DNA of 50,560 nt from Noviherbaspirillum galbum (lineage in GTDB: Bacteria > Pseudomonadota > Gammaproteobacteria > Burkholderiales > Burkholderiaceae_D), in NCBI RefSeq assembly GCF_010974945.1, contig NZ_JAAIVB010000054.1, forward strand, positions 1 to 50,560. Reading direction: 5' to 3'. The translations under genes were made by a program, and so were the position numbers. How positions within the stretch are numbered: position 1 is the first letter of the stretch; each line of letters opens with the position of its first letter. Positions 38,625 through 47,504 of the stretch are shown here, piece by piece. The notes under the pieces are model-generated. The model was not told where the DNA came from, did no database searches, and worked only from the letters and a program-made list of their open reading frames with translations.

Positions 38625-39612
38625 ACGCGTCGTCGCCCTTCGCGCCTAGCATGATCTGGCCTTCGTCGGAGAGACGCCGCACGATCTGCAGAATTTCCTT
38701 CTGCTGTGCCTCGACTTCGGACAGGCGGACCGGTCCCTTCGCCTCGAGGTCTTCGCGCATCATTTCCGCCGCGCGCTGCGACATGTTCTTGAAGATCTTT
38801 TCGCGCAGGTCCTGGTTGGCGCCCTTGAGTGCGATGATCAGCGACTCGGACTGCACCTCGCGCAGCAGGACCTGGATGCCGCGGTCATCGATGTCGATGA
38901 TGTTGTCGAACACGAACATTTCGTCCATGATCTTCTGCGCCATGTCGTTGTCGTAGTTCTTCAGGTTGTCCATCACGGACGTTTCGATCTCGCCGGACAG
39001 GAAGTTGAGGATTTCCGCGGCGGCGCGCACGCCACCGATGGCTTTCTTCTTCAAGCCTTCGTTGCCCGTCAGGAGCTTGGTCAGGACTTCGTTCAGTTCG
39101 CGGAGCGCCTGGGGCTGGATGCCGTCCAGCGTCGCAATGCGCAGGACCACGTCATTGCGCAGGCGCTCGGTGAAGTAGGTCAGCACTTCGCACGCGTGAT
39201 ACCGCTCCAGGTGCACCAGGATGGTGGCGATGATCTGCGGATGCTCGTTGCGCACGAGGTCGGCGACGGACTGGGCGTCCATCCACTTCAGGCTTTCGAT
39301 GCCGCTGGCGTCGCGCGTGCCGAGAATGCGGTTCAGCAGCGAGGATGCCTTGTCCTCGCCCAGCGCCTTGGTCAGCACGTTGCGGATGTAGTCGTCGGAG
39401 TCCACGCCGAACGAGGTGTTTTGCTCCGTTTCGCTCCGGAAGTCAGCCAGGACGGATTCAAGCTGCTCGCTGCCGACCGCCTTCATGGTCGACATTGCCG
39501 CGCCGAGCTTCTGCACTTCGCGCGGCCCCAGATACTTCATCACTTCCGCGGCTTCTTCCTCGCCGAGGGCGAGCATCAGGATGGCGCCCTTGAGTACTCC
39601 ATCATCACTCAT
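38617..39612 (-). CDS. fliG: C-ring switch protein FliG
   Basis: FliG converts stator force to rotation and sits on FliF. The 331-residue product has the N-terminal FliF-binding domain (GAILMLALGEEEAAEVMKYLGPREVQKLGAAM), the middle domain with NEHPQIIATILVHLERYHACEVLTYF (EHPQ motif), and the C-terminal torque helix region with FVFDNIIDIDDRGIQVLLREVQSESLIIALKGA. It overlaps fliF by 8 bases and fliH by 8, so the rotor genes are coupled. Confidence 0.97.
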   Translation of the reverse strand: MSDDGVLKGAILMLALGEEEAAEVMKYLGPREVQKLGAAMSTMKAVGSEQLESVLADFRSETEQNTSFGVDSDDYIRNVLTKALGEDKASSLLNRILGTRDASGIESLKWMDAQSVADLVRNEHPQIIATILVHLERYHACEVLTYFTERLRNDVVLRIATLDGIQPQALRELNEVLTKLLTGNEGLKKKAIGGVRAAAEILNFLSGEIETSVMDNLKNYDNDMAQKIMDEMFVFDNIIDIDDRGIQVLLREVQSESLIIALKGANQDLREKIFKNMSQRAAEMMREDLEAKGPVRLSEVEAQQKEILQIVRRLSDEGQIMLGAKGDDAYV

Positions 39613-41284
39613 TTGTTCCTACCCATGCCTTGACGACGTTTGCAACGATCTTTGGATCCCGGCGCGCGAGTTCCTTCGCCGCTTCCAGGTTGTCCTGGTA
39701 ACTCATGACCTTCGGTCCCATCGGGTCGAGTTCGCGAGGCGCTTCCTCGATCAATGCCGGCTGCTCTTCCTCGCCGCCCGCTGCCTCTTCGGCGGCTTCC
39801 GGGGGCGGCGGACCGAATGTGGCTATGATACGCCGGAAGATGGGACGCAATACCGCGAAATAGAGGTAGGCGATGATGCCTAATCCGAGCGCGTACTTGC
39901 CCCAGCCGAGTGCCATCTGGATCATTTCGGGCTGCTTCCAGAGCGGGACATCGGGCGTGATCTCCTTTTCCGGCGCGGCGAACGGGCTGTTCAATAAGCT
40001 CAGCGAATCGCCGCGGTCCTTGTTGAAGCCCATGGCTTCCTTCACCAGGTCGCTAATCTGCGCCTTCTCCTGGTCGGTGAGCGGCTTCATGGTGACCTTG
40101 CCTGCGGCGTCGGTTTCCTTCTTGTAGTTGACGACCACGGCAACGGTCAGGCGCTTGAGTCCGCCCATCGGCTGCTGCACGTAGCGCACGGTCTTGTCGA
40201 CTTCATAGTTGACCGTCGTGTCCTTGTGGGCATTCACCGGCGACGCGCCTGCGGCGGCGTTAGGGGCGCCGGCCGGGGCAGTGATCGGCGCAGTGGCGTT
40301 CGGTTGCGGCTGGTTGGTCAGCGCGCCCGGCACGCCGGAAGCGCCTTGCTGGCCGGAGGTCTGCGATTCGCTGCTCTGCTGGCTGCGGATGGCGGAGGCG
40401 CTGGGTGTGCCGTTCGGCTTGTAGGTTTCCGCGGCCTGCTCGGTATGCGAGAAGTCGACGTCGGCGCTGGCCTCGGCGCGCACGTTCGCCGCCCCGACGA
40501 CCGGACTCAGAATGGATTCGATGCGCCGGACGATGCCTTGCTGAAGCTCCTGCACGTACTTGAGCTGGCTCGGGTCGAGCATGTTGGCATTGCCCGGCTT
40601 GTCGGCGTCGGACAGCAGCGTACCCGCCTGGTCGACGACCGTGACATTCTTGACCGGCATGTCAGGCACGCTGCTGGCAACGAGATGCACGATGGCGTTG
40701 ACCTGGCCGCGGTCGAGCGTGCGCCCGGGATGAAGGTTCAGCAAGACCGACGCGGTCGGTTTCTGCTGGTCGCGAACGAATACGGTCGCCTTGGGCAGGG
40801 CGAGATGCACACGGGCCGATTGCACGGCGGCGAGCGCCTGGACCGAACGCGCAAGCTCGCCTTCCAGGGCGCGCTGGAAGTTGACCTGCTCGAGGAATTG
40901 CGAAACGCCGAGCTTCTGGTTTTCCATCAGCTCGAAGCCGACGTTGCCGCCCTTGGGCAAGCCTTGCTGCGCGAGTTTCAGGCGCACGTCATGCACTTGT
41001 TCGGCGGGCACGAGGATCGCGCTTCCGCCGTCGGAGACCTTGTAGGGGACGTTCATCTGTTGCAGCGATGCAACGATGGATCCGCCGTCCCGGTCGGAGA
41101 AATTTGAAAACAGCACGCGGTAATCTGGCGTGCGCGTCCACAGCCATACGCCCGCCATCACCGCGGCGGCGGCGGCGGCACCCAGCATCAAGAAGAAATT
41201 GCGTCCGCCCGGCGTCTGCGCGAAACCGATCAGGCCCGATGGGGGCGTTGTGACAGCGACGGCGTTATCGCCAGCTACCTCCAT
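39605..41284 (-). CDS. fliF: MS-ring protein FliF
   Basis: FliF forms the inner-membrane MS ring, the assembly base of the flagellum. The 559-residue product has TM1 at about 29-49, the periplasmic ring-building motifs (PDYRVLFSNFSDRDGGSIVASLQQMNVPYKV and a YscJ-like domain), a Pro/Ala-rich loop, TM2 at about 455-477, and a C-terminal FliG-binding tail. It starts the fliFGHIJK operon and is divergent from fliE across a 230-base region that must hold both promoters. Confidence 0.96.
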   Translation of the reverse strand: MEVAGDNAVAVTTPPSGLIGFAQTPGGRNFFLMLGAAAAAAVMAGVWLWTRTPDYRVLFSNFSDRDGGSIVASLQQMNVPYKVSDGGSAILVPAEQVHDVRLKLAQQGLPKGGNVGFELMENQKLGVSQFLEQVNFQRALEGELARSVQALAAVQSARVHLALPKATVFVRDQQKPTASVLLNLHPGRTLDRGQVNAIVHLVASSVPDMPVKNVTVVDQAGTLLSDADKPGNANMLDPSQLKYVQELQQGIVRRIESILSPVVGAANVRAEASADVDFSHTEQAAETYKPNGTPSASAIRSQQSSESQTSGQQGASGVPGALTNQPQPNATAPITAPAGAPNAAAGASPVNAHKDTTVNYEVDKTVRYVQQPMGGLKRLTVAVVVNYKKETDAAGKVTMKPLTDQEKAQISDLVKEAMGFNKDRGDSLSLLNSPFAAPEKEITPDVPLWKQPEMIQMALGWGKYALGLGIIAYLYFAVLRPIFRRIIATFGPPPPEAAEEAAGGEEEQPALIEEAPRELDPMGPKVMSYQDNLEAAKELARRDPKIVANVVKAWVGTNE

Positions 41285-41514
41285 TTTCCCACTCCCGAAT
41301 AACCGTGTGATTCCATGTTTTGTGTTTTCTTTTCAGGGATTTAGGCTCTTCCCACCTGCGCATTTTCTTCCGCTTCCGTCAAATCGATCGCCGGAACAGA
41401 AAGCGGTTTTCGCCTGTTCTCCGACCGCGGCCTTGTTGACGGCGTGTTACCTTGCTGAGGTGAGAAGCCGCGCATGCATCAAGTGTCCGGCCGATGTGCA
41501 AGAAGGGAGCAGAC

Positions 41515-41874
41515 ATGAAGACTGGCGGAATCGATTCCAGCCGCATCGAGGCCATGCTCGCCCAGCTCAAGGCTGCGGCGACCCGGCCCGGCGACGGCGT
41601 CAATCCTTTGATGGGCGCGGCGAAGGCCGACGGCGCGGCGCCTGCCGGCAAGGTGGACTTTTCCAACGCGCTCAAGGTGGCGCTGGACCAGGTGAACGGC
41701 ACGCAGCTTCGATCCGAGGAGCTGGGCAAGCGTTTCGTTTCCGGAGACGACAGCGTGAACCTGTCCGACGTCATGATTTCGGCGCAGAAGGCAAACATCA
41801 GCTTCCAGGCGACCGTGCAGGTGCGCAATCGCCTGGTGTCCGCCTACCACGACATCATGAACATGCAGGTATAA
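41515..41874 (+). CDS. fliE: MS-ring/rod junction protein FliE
   Basis: FliE joins the MS ring to the rod and is the first exported axial protein. From ATG 41515 (GAAGGGAGCAGAC upstream) it has 119 residues with SNALKVALDQVNGTQLRSEELGKRFVSGDDSVNLSDVMISAQKANISFQATVQVRNRLVSAYHDIMNMQV, the conserved family part. An upstream ATG at 41494 adds seven residues. It is a single-gene unit, divergent from fliF and ended by a bidirectional terminator shared with ycgR. Confidence 0.96.
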   Translation: MKTGGIDSSRIEAMLAQLKAAATRPGDGVNPLMGAAKADGAAPAGKVDFSNALKVALDQVNGTQLRSEELGKRFVSGDDSVNLSDVMISAQKANISFQATVQVRNRLVSAYHDIMNMQV

Positions 41875-41910
41875 GTCGAGCACGCGCCGCGGGACGGGCG
41901 TGCAAAAAAG

Positions 41911-41938
41911 AAAAGGGAGCCGGCCAGGCTCCCTTTTT
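41911..41938. terminator. Bidirectional terminator between fliE and the PilZ gene
   Basis: A perfect 11-bp stem, AAAAGGGAGCC (41911-41921) with its complement (41927-41937), carries a 5-base loop. T residues follow on the plus strand, and an A-run precedes it, which gives a T-tract on the minus strand. It can end both convergent transcripts. Confidence 0.93.
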
Positions 41939-41954
41939 CATGCGTGCCACGGAA

Positions 41955-42701
41955 TCAGATCATGCCGGTGGCCTTGGCGTTCCGTTCGCGTTCCAGCTTC
42001 GTGATGAAGCGCTGGATGTTTGACATGCTGGCATTGGGCAGGTTGACGAACATGCAGCCGAGGCGGCGAACCGCCTTGCCGCTTGGCAGGCTCTGGTCGA
42101 GGGAATTGCGGATCTGGAGGGTGGCAATGACCGGAGGTCCGCCCGGGATCTCAAGCTTGCAGTCCTTGTAGACGGCGCCGATGGTGTTGTCGAGCTGCTT
42201 CTTTTCGTCGATCACCCCGATGCCGTTGGCGCTGATGTTCTTCAGCATGACGAGCACGGAGGTCACCGAGCCATCATCGTTCTGCTTGGGAATGATGCAC
42301 TTCAATGGGTTGGCAACCGGCGTCGGCACGCGGAAATGCTCCCGGCGCTGAAGGCGGATGACGCTCTTGGGAAGCGGCGCGCAGAGCGCGGGACGTTCTT
42401 CGTAAAGGCACTCTTGCATCTCGGTCGCGAAGAACAGGATGCGGATGCTGTCGAGCACCGTTTCGAAGGTGACGTTTTCGCTGTCGAGGATACGCTGGTT
42501 GGTAAGTTTGCCGGGGGCGCGGTCGATAACGACGAGGTCGCTGGCTTCGTCAATCTCGAGCACCGATGTCACCACGTTTTCGCCACCGTCCGCGCGCATG
42601 CTGACCAGCTGGTTGCGTTCGCACATCGCGCGCAGCAGGCTGATGATTTCCCGGCGTGAATACACCCGGTACTGGGAGAGGTCATCGGAGGTGTTTGACA
42701 T
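41955..42701 (-). CDS. ycgR: Flagellar brake PilZ-domain protein, YcgR-like
   Basis: YcgR binds cyclic-di-GMP and slows or biases the motor. The 248-residue product has an N-terminal YcgR domain (residues about 10-110) and a C-terminal PilZ domain with the c-di-GMP motifs RxxxR at R120-R124 (RREHFR) and N-x-S-x-x-G at N155-G160 (NISANG). Both motifs are intact, so c-di-GMP binding is likely. It is at the 3' end of the late-gene run behind fliC-fliD and flhX, 30 bases after flhX. Confidence 0.92.
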   Translation of the reverse strand: MSNTSDDLSQYRVYSRREIISLLRAMCERNQLVSMRADGGENVVTSVLEIDEASDLVVIDRAPGKLTNQRILDSENVTFETVLDSIRILFFATEMQECLYEERPALCAPLPKSVIRLQRREHFRVPTPVANPLKCIIPKQNDDGSVTSVLVMLKNISANGIGVIDEKKQLDNTIGAVYKDCKLEIPGGPPVIATLQIRNSLDQSLPSGKAVRRLGCMFVNLPNASMSNIQRFITKLERERNAKATGMI

Positions 42702-42731
42702 CGAAATTAGGGGTGAGGCAAATTTAACTGA

Positions 42732-43019
42732 CTATGATACCGGTTTATCAGGGTGGCGCGTAGTTTCCACGCGATAAAGCCACGCCAGGAGTTCGGCCAC
42801 CGCGCGATACAGTGCAGGGGGAATATCCTTGTCCAGGTCGACCTGCATGAGCAGCGCGACAAGTTCCTTCGATTCATGGACGAACACGCCATGTTCACGG
42901 GCGCGCTCGATGATGTTTTCGGCAATCAGCCCGCGTCCCTTGGCGACGACCCGCGGCGCAAGATCGCCGGTCTGGTAGGCGATGGCGACTGCGCTTTGCG
43001 GGGAATTAGGACGCGCCAT
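42732..43019 (-). CDS. flhX: FlhB C-terminal-domain-like protein (FlhX/FlhB2)
   Basis: This 95-residue protein resembles only the cytoplasmic C-terminal part of FlhB: SAVAIAYQTGDLAPRVVAKGRGLIAENIIERAREHGVFVHESKELVALLMQVDLDKDIPPALYRAVAELLAWLY. It has no membrane segments and lacks the NPTH autocleavage motif; the piece begins just after where that motif would be. ATG 43019 overlaps the end of the upstream FliK-like gene by 14 bases. Related stand-alone proteins are known in some bacteria and can partly replace the FlhB C-domain; the role here is inferred. Confidence 0.85.
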   Translation of the reverse strand: MARPNSPQSAVAIAYQTGDLAPRVVAKGRGLIAENIIERAREHGVFVHESKELVALLMQVDLDKDIPPALYRAVAELLAWLYRVETTRHPDKPVS

Positions 43020-44163
43020 GACGCTTGACCGAGAAGAATTCGAGCGGAGACCCGGCGGCTGCGAGCGCATCGGCAAGTGCGGCTCCGTGTTCCTGCAGGG
43101 CCTGCGAGCTTTCATCGCTTGCGGCGTCGAGCTGGACTTGCACCCTGTCGCCCGTCAACCTGATCGTTGCCGAAATCTCGCCCAGCGCCGGAAGCGTGAG
43201 CCTAAGGCGGCTGGACCAGCTTCCTTCCGCTTCGGAAGGCGCATTCTTCCGCGGCTCCTCTCGTGAGATTTCCCATTCCATCGGCTGTCCGGGAACGAGT
43301 TCGCCGCGCCATTCGATGCGTTGGTGTTCAAGTATGGCCAATTGCTGCTGGATCATGTTCGCGGCTTCAGGCGCGATCTCCGGCAGGGATGGCGTCGCGG
43401 CCATGATGACGGTGACGTCGGCGGCCTGGTGCAGGGAAGACTGGGCCTGGGCCGCATGCGTCTGTTCGATGACCCGATCCAGCGTGCCCGCCATCGCATT
43501 GGCGTCGCCGAGCCGCGCGGCGAGCCGCGTGAGCTGCGAAGCGGTCGGCGGCTCGGACCGTTGCTGCTCGGATGCCGGCGCATTGAACCCCGGCAGGCGG
43601 GCCTGCGGTTCCTGCTTCACATCCTCAAGCGACCTGCCGCCCTCCGTCCACTCGCGCAGATGCGATTCGTAGAAGATGCCGCTGGACTCGACCGAATCGC
43701 GCAACGCGGTGGCGAGCGCCTCCGGCTGCGGCGCGCGGGCAAGCTCGGGCGCGGGCAGCACCGGATTGGCGGGACGGACGGGAAGCGGTTTTTCCTGCGG
43801 CGCGGATTGAAGCAGGTGGTCGACGAGCCGCGCCGTAGTGCTCAGGTTTGCCGGCGCGCTCTCTTCGGGCGGCACGAGGAGGAAAGTAGGCCGGGGCTCC
43901 TTGGCAACCAGCGCCATGGAGAAGGTGTCGCCGACCTTGGTGCCCATCGGCAGTACCATGCGGGCATTGGCATCGGCGATCTTCACCAGCTGGGTGCCGT
44001 CGTCGAACAAGGCCAGCACCTCGGCCGGAAGGGGCTTGCCTACCGGGAGCTGGGACAGGCGCTGGTAAAGTTCTTCGCGGACCTTGCCTACGGCAACGAC
44101 GGGCCCAGGGGCATCGAGTACCGTCGATGGGCGCAGGTTGGCAAGGTCCGCCCGCGTCAGCAT
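43006..44163 (-). CDS. Second FliK-like hook-length control family protein
   Basis: The product is 385 residues. The first ~110 residues form a separate region (VREELYQRLSQLPVGKPLPAEVLALFDDGTQLVKIADANARMVLPMGTKVGDTFSMALV). A Pro/Ala/Gln-rich middle follows. The C-terminal 100 residues (GELVPGQPMEWEISREE, then SRLRLTLPALGEISATIRLTGDRVQVQLDAASDESSQALQEHGAALADALAAAG) follow the FliK C-domain pattern, with LPALGEI in place of NPPDLGP. It is clearly different from FliK at 34671-36059. It lies 4 bases after fliT and overlaps flhX, so a paired function with that FlhB-C homologue is plausible. Confidence 0.8.
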   Translation of the reverse strand: MLTRADLANLRPSTVLDAPGPVVAVGKVREELYQRLSQLPVGKPLPAEVLALFDDGTQLVKIADANARMVLPMGTKVGDTFSMALVAKEPRPTFLLVPPEESAPANLSTTARLVDHLLQSAPQEKPLPVRPANPVLPAPELARAPQPEALATALRDSVESSGIFYESHLREWTEGGRSLEDVKQEPQARLPGFNAPASEQQRSEPPTASQLTRLAARLGDANAMAGTLDRVIEQTHAAQAQSSLHQAADVTVIMAATPSLPEIAPEAANMIQQQLAILEHQRIEWRGELVPGQPMEWEISREEPRKNAPSEAEGSWSSRLRLTLPALGEISATIRLTGDRVQVQLDAASDESSQALQEHGAALADALAAAGSPLEFFSVKRHGAS

Positions 44164-44167
44164 GGTG

Positions 44168-44506
44168 TTATCCGGTCTGGTTGGCGCCGTAAGCCTTAGA
44201 AAGCTTGCGTTCCGTGCCGGCCGAGTTCATGAGTTCCGCCAACTTGCTCATCCAGGGTTCGGTGATCGAGCGGATTTCACGGTCATCGGCAAGAATTTTC
44301 TTGATGATGCTGACCTTCTTTTCCCGGGCGATTTCCGACAAGGCTCCGGGCGCATCATCGTTCTGGCGGATGATGTCGACCTGATGGGAGCAGCGCGACT
44401 CCAGCGCGGCCAGTTGCTCCCAGTTGCCCGTGCGGGCAGCCGCGACCATCTGGTCGGTGATGTCGGCAATGGTCTCGTATACGGCTAGGATTTCTTGACT
44501 ATCCAT
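44168..44506 (-). CDS. fliT: Flagellar export chaperone FliT
   Basis: FliT is the chaperone for the filament cap FliD (and in enterics a regulator of FlhDC). The 112-residue helical protein has ILAVYETIADITDQMVAAARTGNWEQLAALESRCSHQVDIIRQ, typical of the family, and a C-terminal helix. It starts 3 bases after fliS and ends 4 bases before the FliK-like gene, so it is part of the fliDST block. Sequence similarity in this family is modest. Confidence 0.88.
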   Translation of the reverse strand: MDSQEILAVYETIADITDQMVAAARTGNWEQLAALESRCSHQVDIIRQNDDAPGALSEIAREKKVSIIKKILADDREIRSITEPWMSKLAELMNSAGTERKLSKAYGANQTG

Positions 44507-44509
44507 CTG

Positions 44510-44983
44510 TCAGGCTTTCGCAAGGCTGGAAGGGGAGGTCGCGGCGGCGGAATACGCGCCCGCCGCTGACGGCTGGCTTGCGCTTTCGGCCGGCTTGCTG
44601 CCGATGGTTTCCCATGCGCCCTTCAAGCCCTTGAGCAGATCGTACACTTCCTCGAGCACTTTCGGCTGGTTCTTCAGGTTGGCGATCAGGAGCCGCTTGC
44701 TCATGTACTCGTAGAGGGAATCGAGATTGAGGGCAAGGTTGCCGCCGGCCTCCTTGTTGAGGCTGGCCCGCAGGCCGGCGTCGATGATCATGATTGCCTT
44801 GGAGATCGCGGCCCCTTTCTTCTCGAAGTCGCCCGCCTGCATGTGCTGGACGGCGGAGGCAACCGCGACCATGGCGCCTTCGAAGAGCATGACGATCAGC
44901 TTATGCGGGTCCGCGGCGGCGACGCTGGTTTCCATGCCCAATTTGGCATAGACGCTGGCGCCCGACTGGGGTGATCCAAACAT
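44510..44983 (-). CDS. fliS: Flagellin export chaperone FliS
   Basis: FliS binds the C-terminus of FliC and prevents early polymerisation. The 157-residue product has the standard helices YAKLGMETSVAAADPHKLIVMLFEGAMVAVASAVQHMQAGDFEKKGAAISKAIMIIDAGLRASLNKEAGGNLALNLDSLYEYMSKRLLIANL and a variable Ala/Ser-rich tail of about 30 residues. It starts 15 bases after fliD with AGGAGGAGC before the ATG. Confidence 0.96.
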   Translation of the reverse strand: MFGSPQSGASVYAKLGMETSVAAADPHKLIVMLFEGAMVAVASAVQHMQAGDFEKKGAAISKAIMIIDAGLRASLNKEAGGNLALNLDSLYEYMSKRLLIANLKNQPKVLEEVYDLLKGLKGAWETIGSKPAESASQPSAAGAYSAAATSPSSLAKA

Positions 44984-44998
44984 AATTGCTCCTCCTTT

Positions 44999-47029
44999 TT
45001 AGCTATTCTTACTCAAAGCCGCGATTTGCTGTGTCAAGAAAGAGGAGGTTTTTGTCATGCTGCTCATCAGATTGTCCAGAGCGGTGAACTGATCTCGATA
45101 CCGCTGTTCGATGACGGTCAGGCGATCCTGGAGGCGGGTCTTGTCGTTTTCGAGGTTCTTGATCTGGGTATTGAGGCCGTCCGTGCGAGAAGTCAGGGTG
45201 CCGTCGTCGGCCAGGAAGCTGGTAATGAGCGAATTCAGCTGGTAGGCGTAGCCCTTGGTGAAGGACACGGTGCCGCGCGCTCCCGTGGCGCCGCCAGACA
45301 CCTTGATCCTCAGTCCCTCGGAATCGTCGCCAGTCGCCCCCGTCAGGTATTGCCCGGCGCCGGTCGCTGCCGCGCCATTGATCGTTCCCGCCGCATCGGC
45401 GCCATCGGCAGTCACGGGCGCGGCGCCGAACAGGTTGCTTGCGCCGGTTCCCCCGGTCAGGCGGATGGCGGATGACGCTCCCCAGCGGGTGGAGACCAGC
45501 TTCAGCAGGCCGCCGCTCGTATCGACGGTGACGGATTGCCCGGCGCTGGTAAAGGTGCTGTTGCCGTTGATTTTCGACTGCACTTCGGCGGCTAGCTCGG
45601 CAAGGCTGCCATAGGTACCCGACGCCAGGGTGATGCTGGCGCTGGTGCCGTTGAGTTGCAGCGCGATCGTGTCATTGGTGCCGTCGATGGCGAGCGAGCC
45701 GGGCGCGCCGTCGGCGGCAAGGCTTCCCTGTGCGGGGAGGGTAGTGACCTTGACGGGAAAGGCGCCGGCCTTGGTCTTGTCTGTCGAATCGAGATATGAC
45801 ACCTGCGAGTCGGACGATATGCCGACCGCTGCGAAGACCGACATCACCGAACTGAGCTTGCTCGTCATGGCGGCCTGCAGCTTCGTTGCATCCACCGCCA
45901 GCGTGCCGTCGCGCTGCTTGGTCACGCCGATTTCCGACAACATCGTGTAGCCGTTCGTATAGTCATTGAGCGGCGCGGTAAGCATGCTGGTGATCTGCGA
46001 CTGGATGCTCCGCACCGCCGAGTCGCCGTTCAGCACGCCGGCCTTCTTGGTCGTGGCGTCATACGCCGTCAGGTCGCTGATCTTTTTCGTCAGCGCATTA
46101 TAGGAAGTGACGAAGCTGTTCACCATCGTGGTGACGTTCGTCGTGTCTCGGTCCACGGTTACCGTGGTCGGCGCGCCGCTGTTGGTCTTCAGCAGGTTAA
46201 GCGTCACGCCGGGAATAAGGTCGCTGATGGCATTGCTGCTTTTAGTGGCAGGGATGCCGTCGATCTTGAGTTCGGCATTCTGCGCGGCCGATGTTTCGCT
46301 CAGTGCCTGTCCTGCGTCGCTCGCCGGATCGTGGGCGAGGAGGTCCTGCAGGCTTCCGGGGTCGCTTACGCTGATCTTCATGCTGCCGGCCTTGCCGGTG
46401 CTGTTGTTGGTCAGCACGAGGCGGTAGGGCGAGGCGGATCCATCGTTCACGATGGTCGCGATCACGCCGACGTCTGCCTTGTTGATGGCATCCCGCACGC
46501 CGGCAAGGGTATTGTTGCTGCTGTCGATGACGATGGTCTTCGCGCCGCTGCCGCTGGAGGTGAAGGTGGAATTGGTGTATTTCCCGGTGGTGGCGTCGAA
46601 ACTGCCGCCGCTCGCGTCGATGGTGCCGAAATCGATGGTGATCGTGCCGGTGCTGAGCGGGGCGGCGGTATCGGCCTGGCCGGCTGCCACGAGTTTTTGT
46701 GCCTTCGCCAGCTTGGTGACTTCGAGGGAGTAGCTGCCGTTGGTGGCGCTTGCGCTGCCCGTCGCGCTAAGTATCGAGGTATCTGCGGAGGTGACGCGCG
46801 CCGTCATGAACTTGCTCGTGTCGGAAAGCGCTTGCAGCGAAGTCTGGAACGTCGACAGGGCGCTCTTGATCGTTCCCATCGCGGAAACCTTTGCCTGGAT
46901 GGCGGATTCCCGCGTGTTCAGGTCATCCAGGGGTTGCTGTTCGACCTGCATCAGCTTCGACACGATGGAGGCGACGTCGAGACCCGATCCGATGCCGGGC
47001 GATGAGATGGAAGAAGTGGAGATTGCCAT
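44999..47029 (-). CDS. fliD: Filament cap protein FliD (HAP2)
   Basis: FliD caps the filament and directs flagellin insertion. From ATG 47029 (MAISTSSISSPGIGSGLDV, the family start) it has 676 residues. The N-terminal SGLDVASIVSKLMQVEQQPLDDLNTRESAIQAKVSAMGTIKSALSTFQTSLQAL and the C-terminal coiled coil (NTQIKNLENDKTRLQDRLTVIEQRYRDQFTALDNLMSSMTKTSSFLTQQIAAL) are canonical. The middle is longer than the enteric FliD (about 470), with several Thr/Ala/Gly-rich beta regions, so the cap surface may be elaborated. An upstream extension to 47056 is unlikely. Confidence 0.95.
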   Translation of the reverse strand: MAISTSSISSPGIGSGLDVASIVSKLMQVEQQPLDDLNTRESAIQAKVSAMGTIKSALSTFQTSLQALSDTSKFMTARVTSADTSILSATGSASATNGSYSLEVTKLAKAQKLVAAGQADTAAPLSTGTITIDFGTIDASGGSFDATTGKYTNSTFTSSGSGAKTIVIDSSNNTLAGVRDAINKADVGVIATIVNDGSASPYRLVLTNNSTGKAGSMKISVSDPGSLQDLLAHDPASDAGQALSETSAAQNAELKIDGIPATKSSNAISDLIPGVTLNLLKTNSGAPTTVTVDRDTTNVTTMVNSFVTSYNALTKKISDLTAYDATTKKAGVLNGDSAVRSIQSQITSMLTAPLNDYTNGYTMLSEIGVTKQRDGTLAVDATKLQAAMTSKLSSVMSVFAAVGISSDSQVSYLDSTDKTKAGAFPVKVTTLPAQGSLAADGAPGSLAIDGTNDTIALQLNGTSASITLASGTYGSLAELAAEVQSKINGNSTFTSAGQSVTVDTSGGLLKLVSTRWGASSAIRLTGGTGASNLFGAAPVTADGADAAGTINGAAATGAGQYLTGATGDDSEGLRIKVSGGATGARGTVSFTKGYAYQLNSLITSFLADDGTLTSRTDGLNTQIKNLENDKTRLQDRLTVIEQRYRDQFTALDNLMSSMTKTSSFLTQQIAALSKNS

Positions 47030-47098
47030 GAATGCCGTCCTTGCCGAAGCCGGCAATTAGTTCGACGAACGGGCGTTTGTCGCTATGCCGGGTGTTTC

Positions 47099-47482
47099 CT
47101 AAGCCTTCTCTCTTACCAGCAAACCCTGGAGCTTGTCGAGTTCTTTCGCAATGGCGACCGCTTCCTCGGAGGGAATCTGTCGCAAAACCGTGTTCGTTTG
47201 CGTGTCGACGATCTTTACCAGAGTGCGGCCGGTATCCTGATCCTGCGTGAACTCGATGTTGCCGGTCACGGGCTTCAGGAAACGGTTGATCGCATTCAGG
47301 GACTGCTGGAGCGCTTCGTCGCTGACCGCGCTCTTCTGCGCCTTTTCCGCCTGGTTCACCCTTGCTGCATCATAGGGCACCGCCGGCTGGGCAGAAGCGG
47401 CCGGTGCCGCGACGTCGCTTCGCGCGGCAGGCTGGGTCGGCAGGCTTGCCGTGGTTCTTCCAGCTAACTGATTGATCTCCAT
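47099..47482 (-). CDS. flaG: FlaG family protein
   Basis: FlaG proteins influence filament length by an unclear route. The 127-residue product has a disordered N-terminal part and the FlaG domain NRFLKPVTGNIEFTQDQDTGRTLVKIVDTQTNTVLRQIPSEEAVAIAKELDKLQGLLV. It lies between fliC and fliD on the same strand. A strong hairpin 23 bases before its start suggests that it is expressed by read-through from fliC at a lower level. Confidence 0.93.
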   Translation of the reverse strand: MEINQLAGRTTASLPTQPAARSDVAAPAASAQPAVPYDAARVNQAEKAQKSAVSDEALQQSLNAINRFLKPVTGNIEFTQDQDTGRTLVKIVDTQTNTVLRQIPSEEAVAIAKELDKLQGLLVREKA

Positions 47483-47504
47483 GATTCACCTCTCAGAGTG
47501 GCAA

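Noticed and set aside
41450-41470. Sigma-54-like GG/GC elements upstream of fliE
   Set aside because: The distance between the GG and GC dinucleotides is one base too long for the strict sigma-54 spacing.
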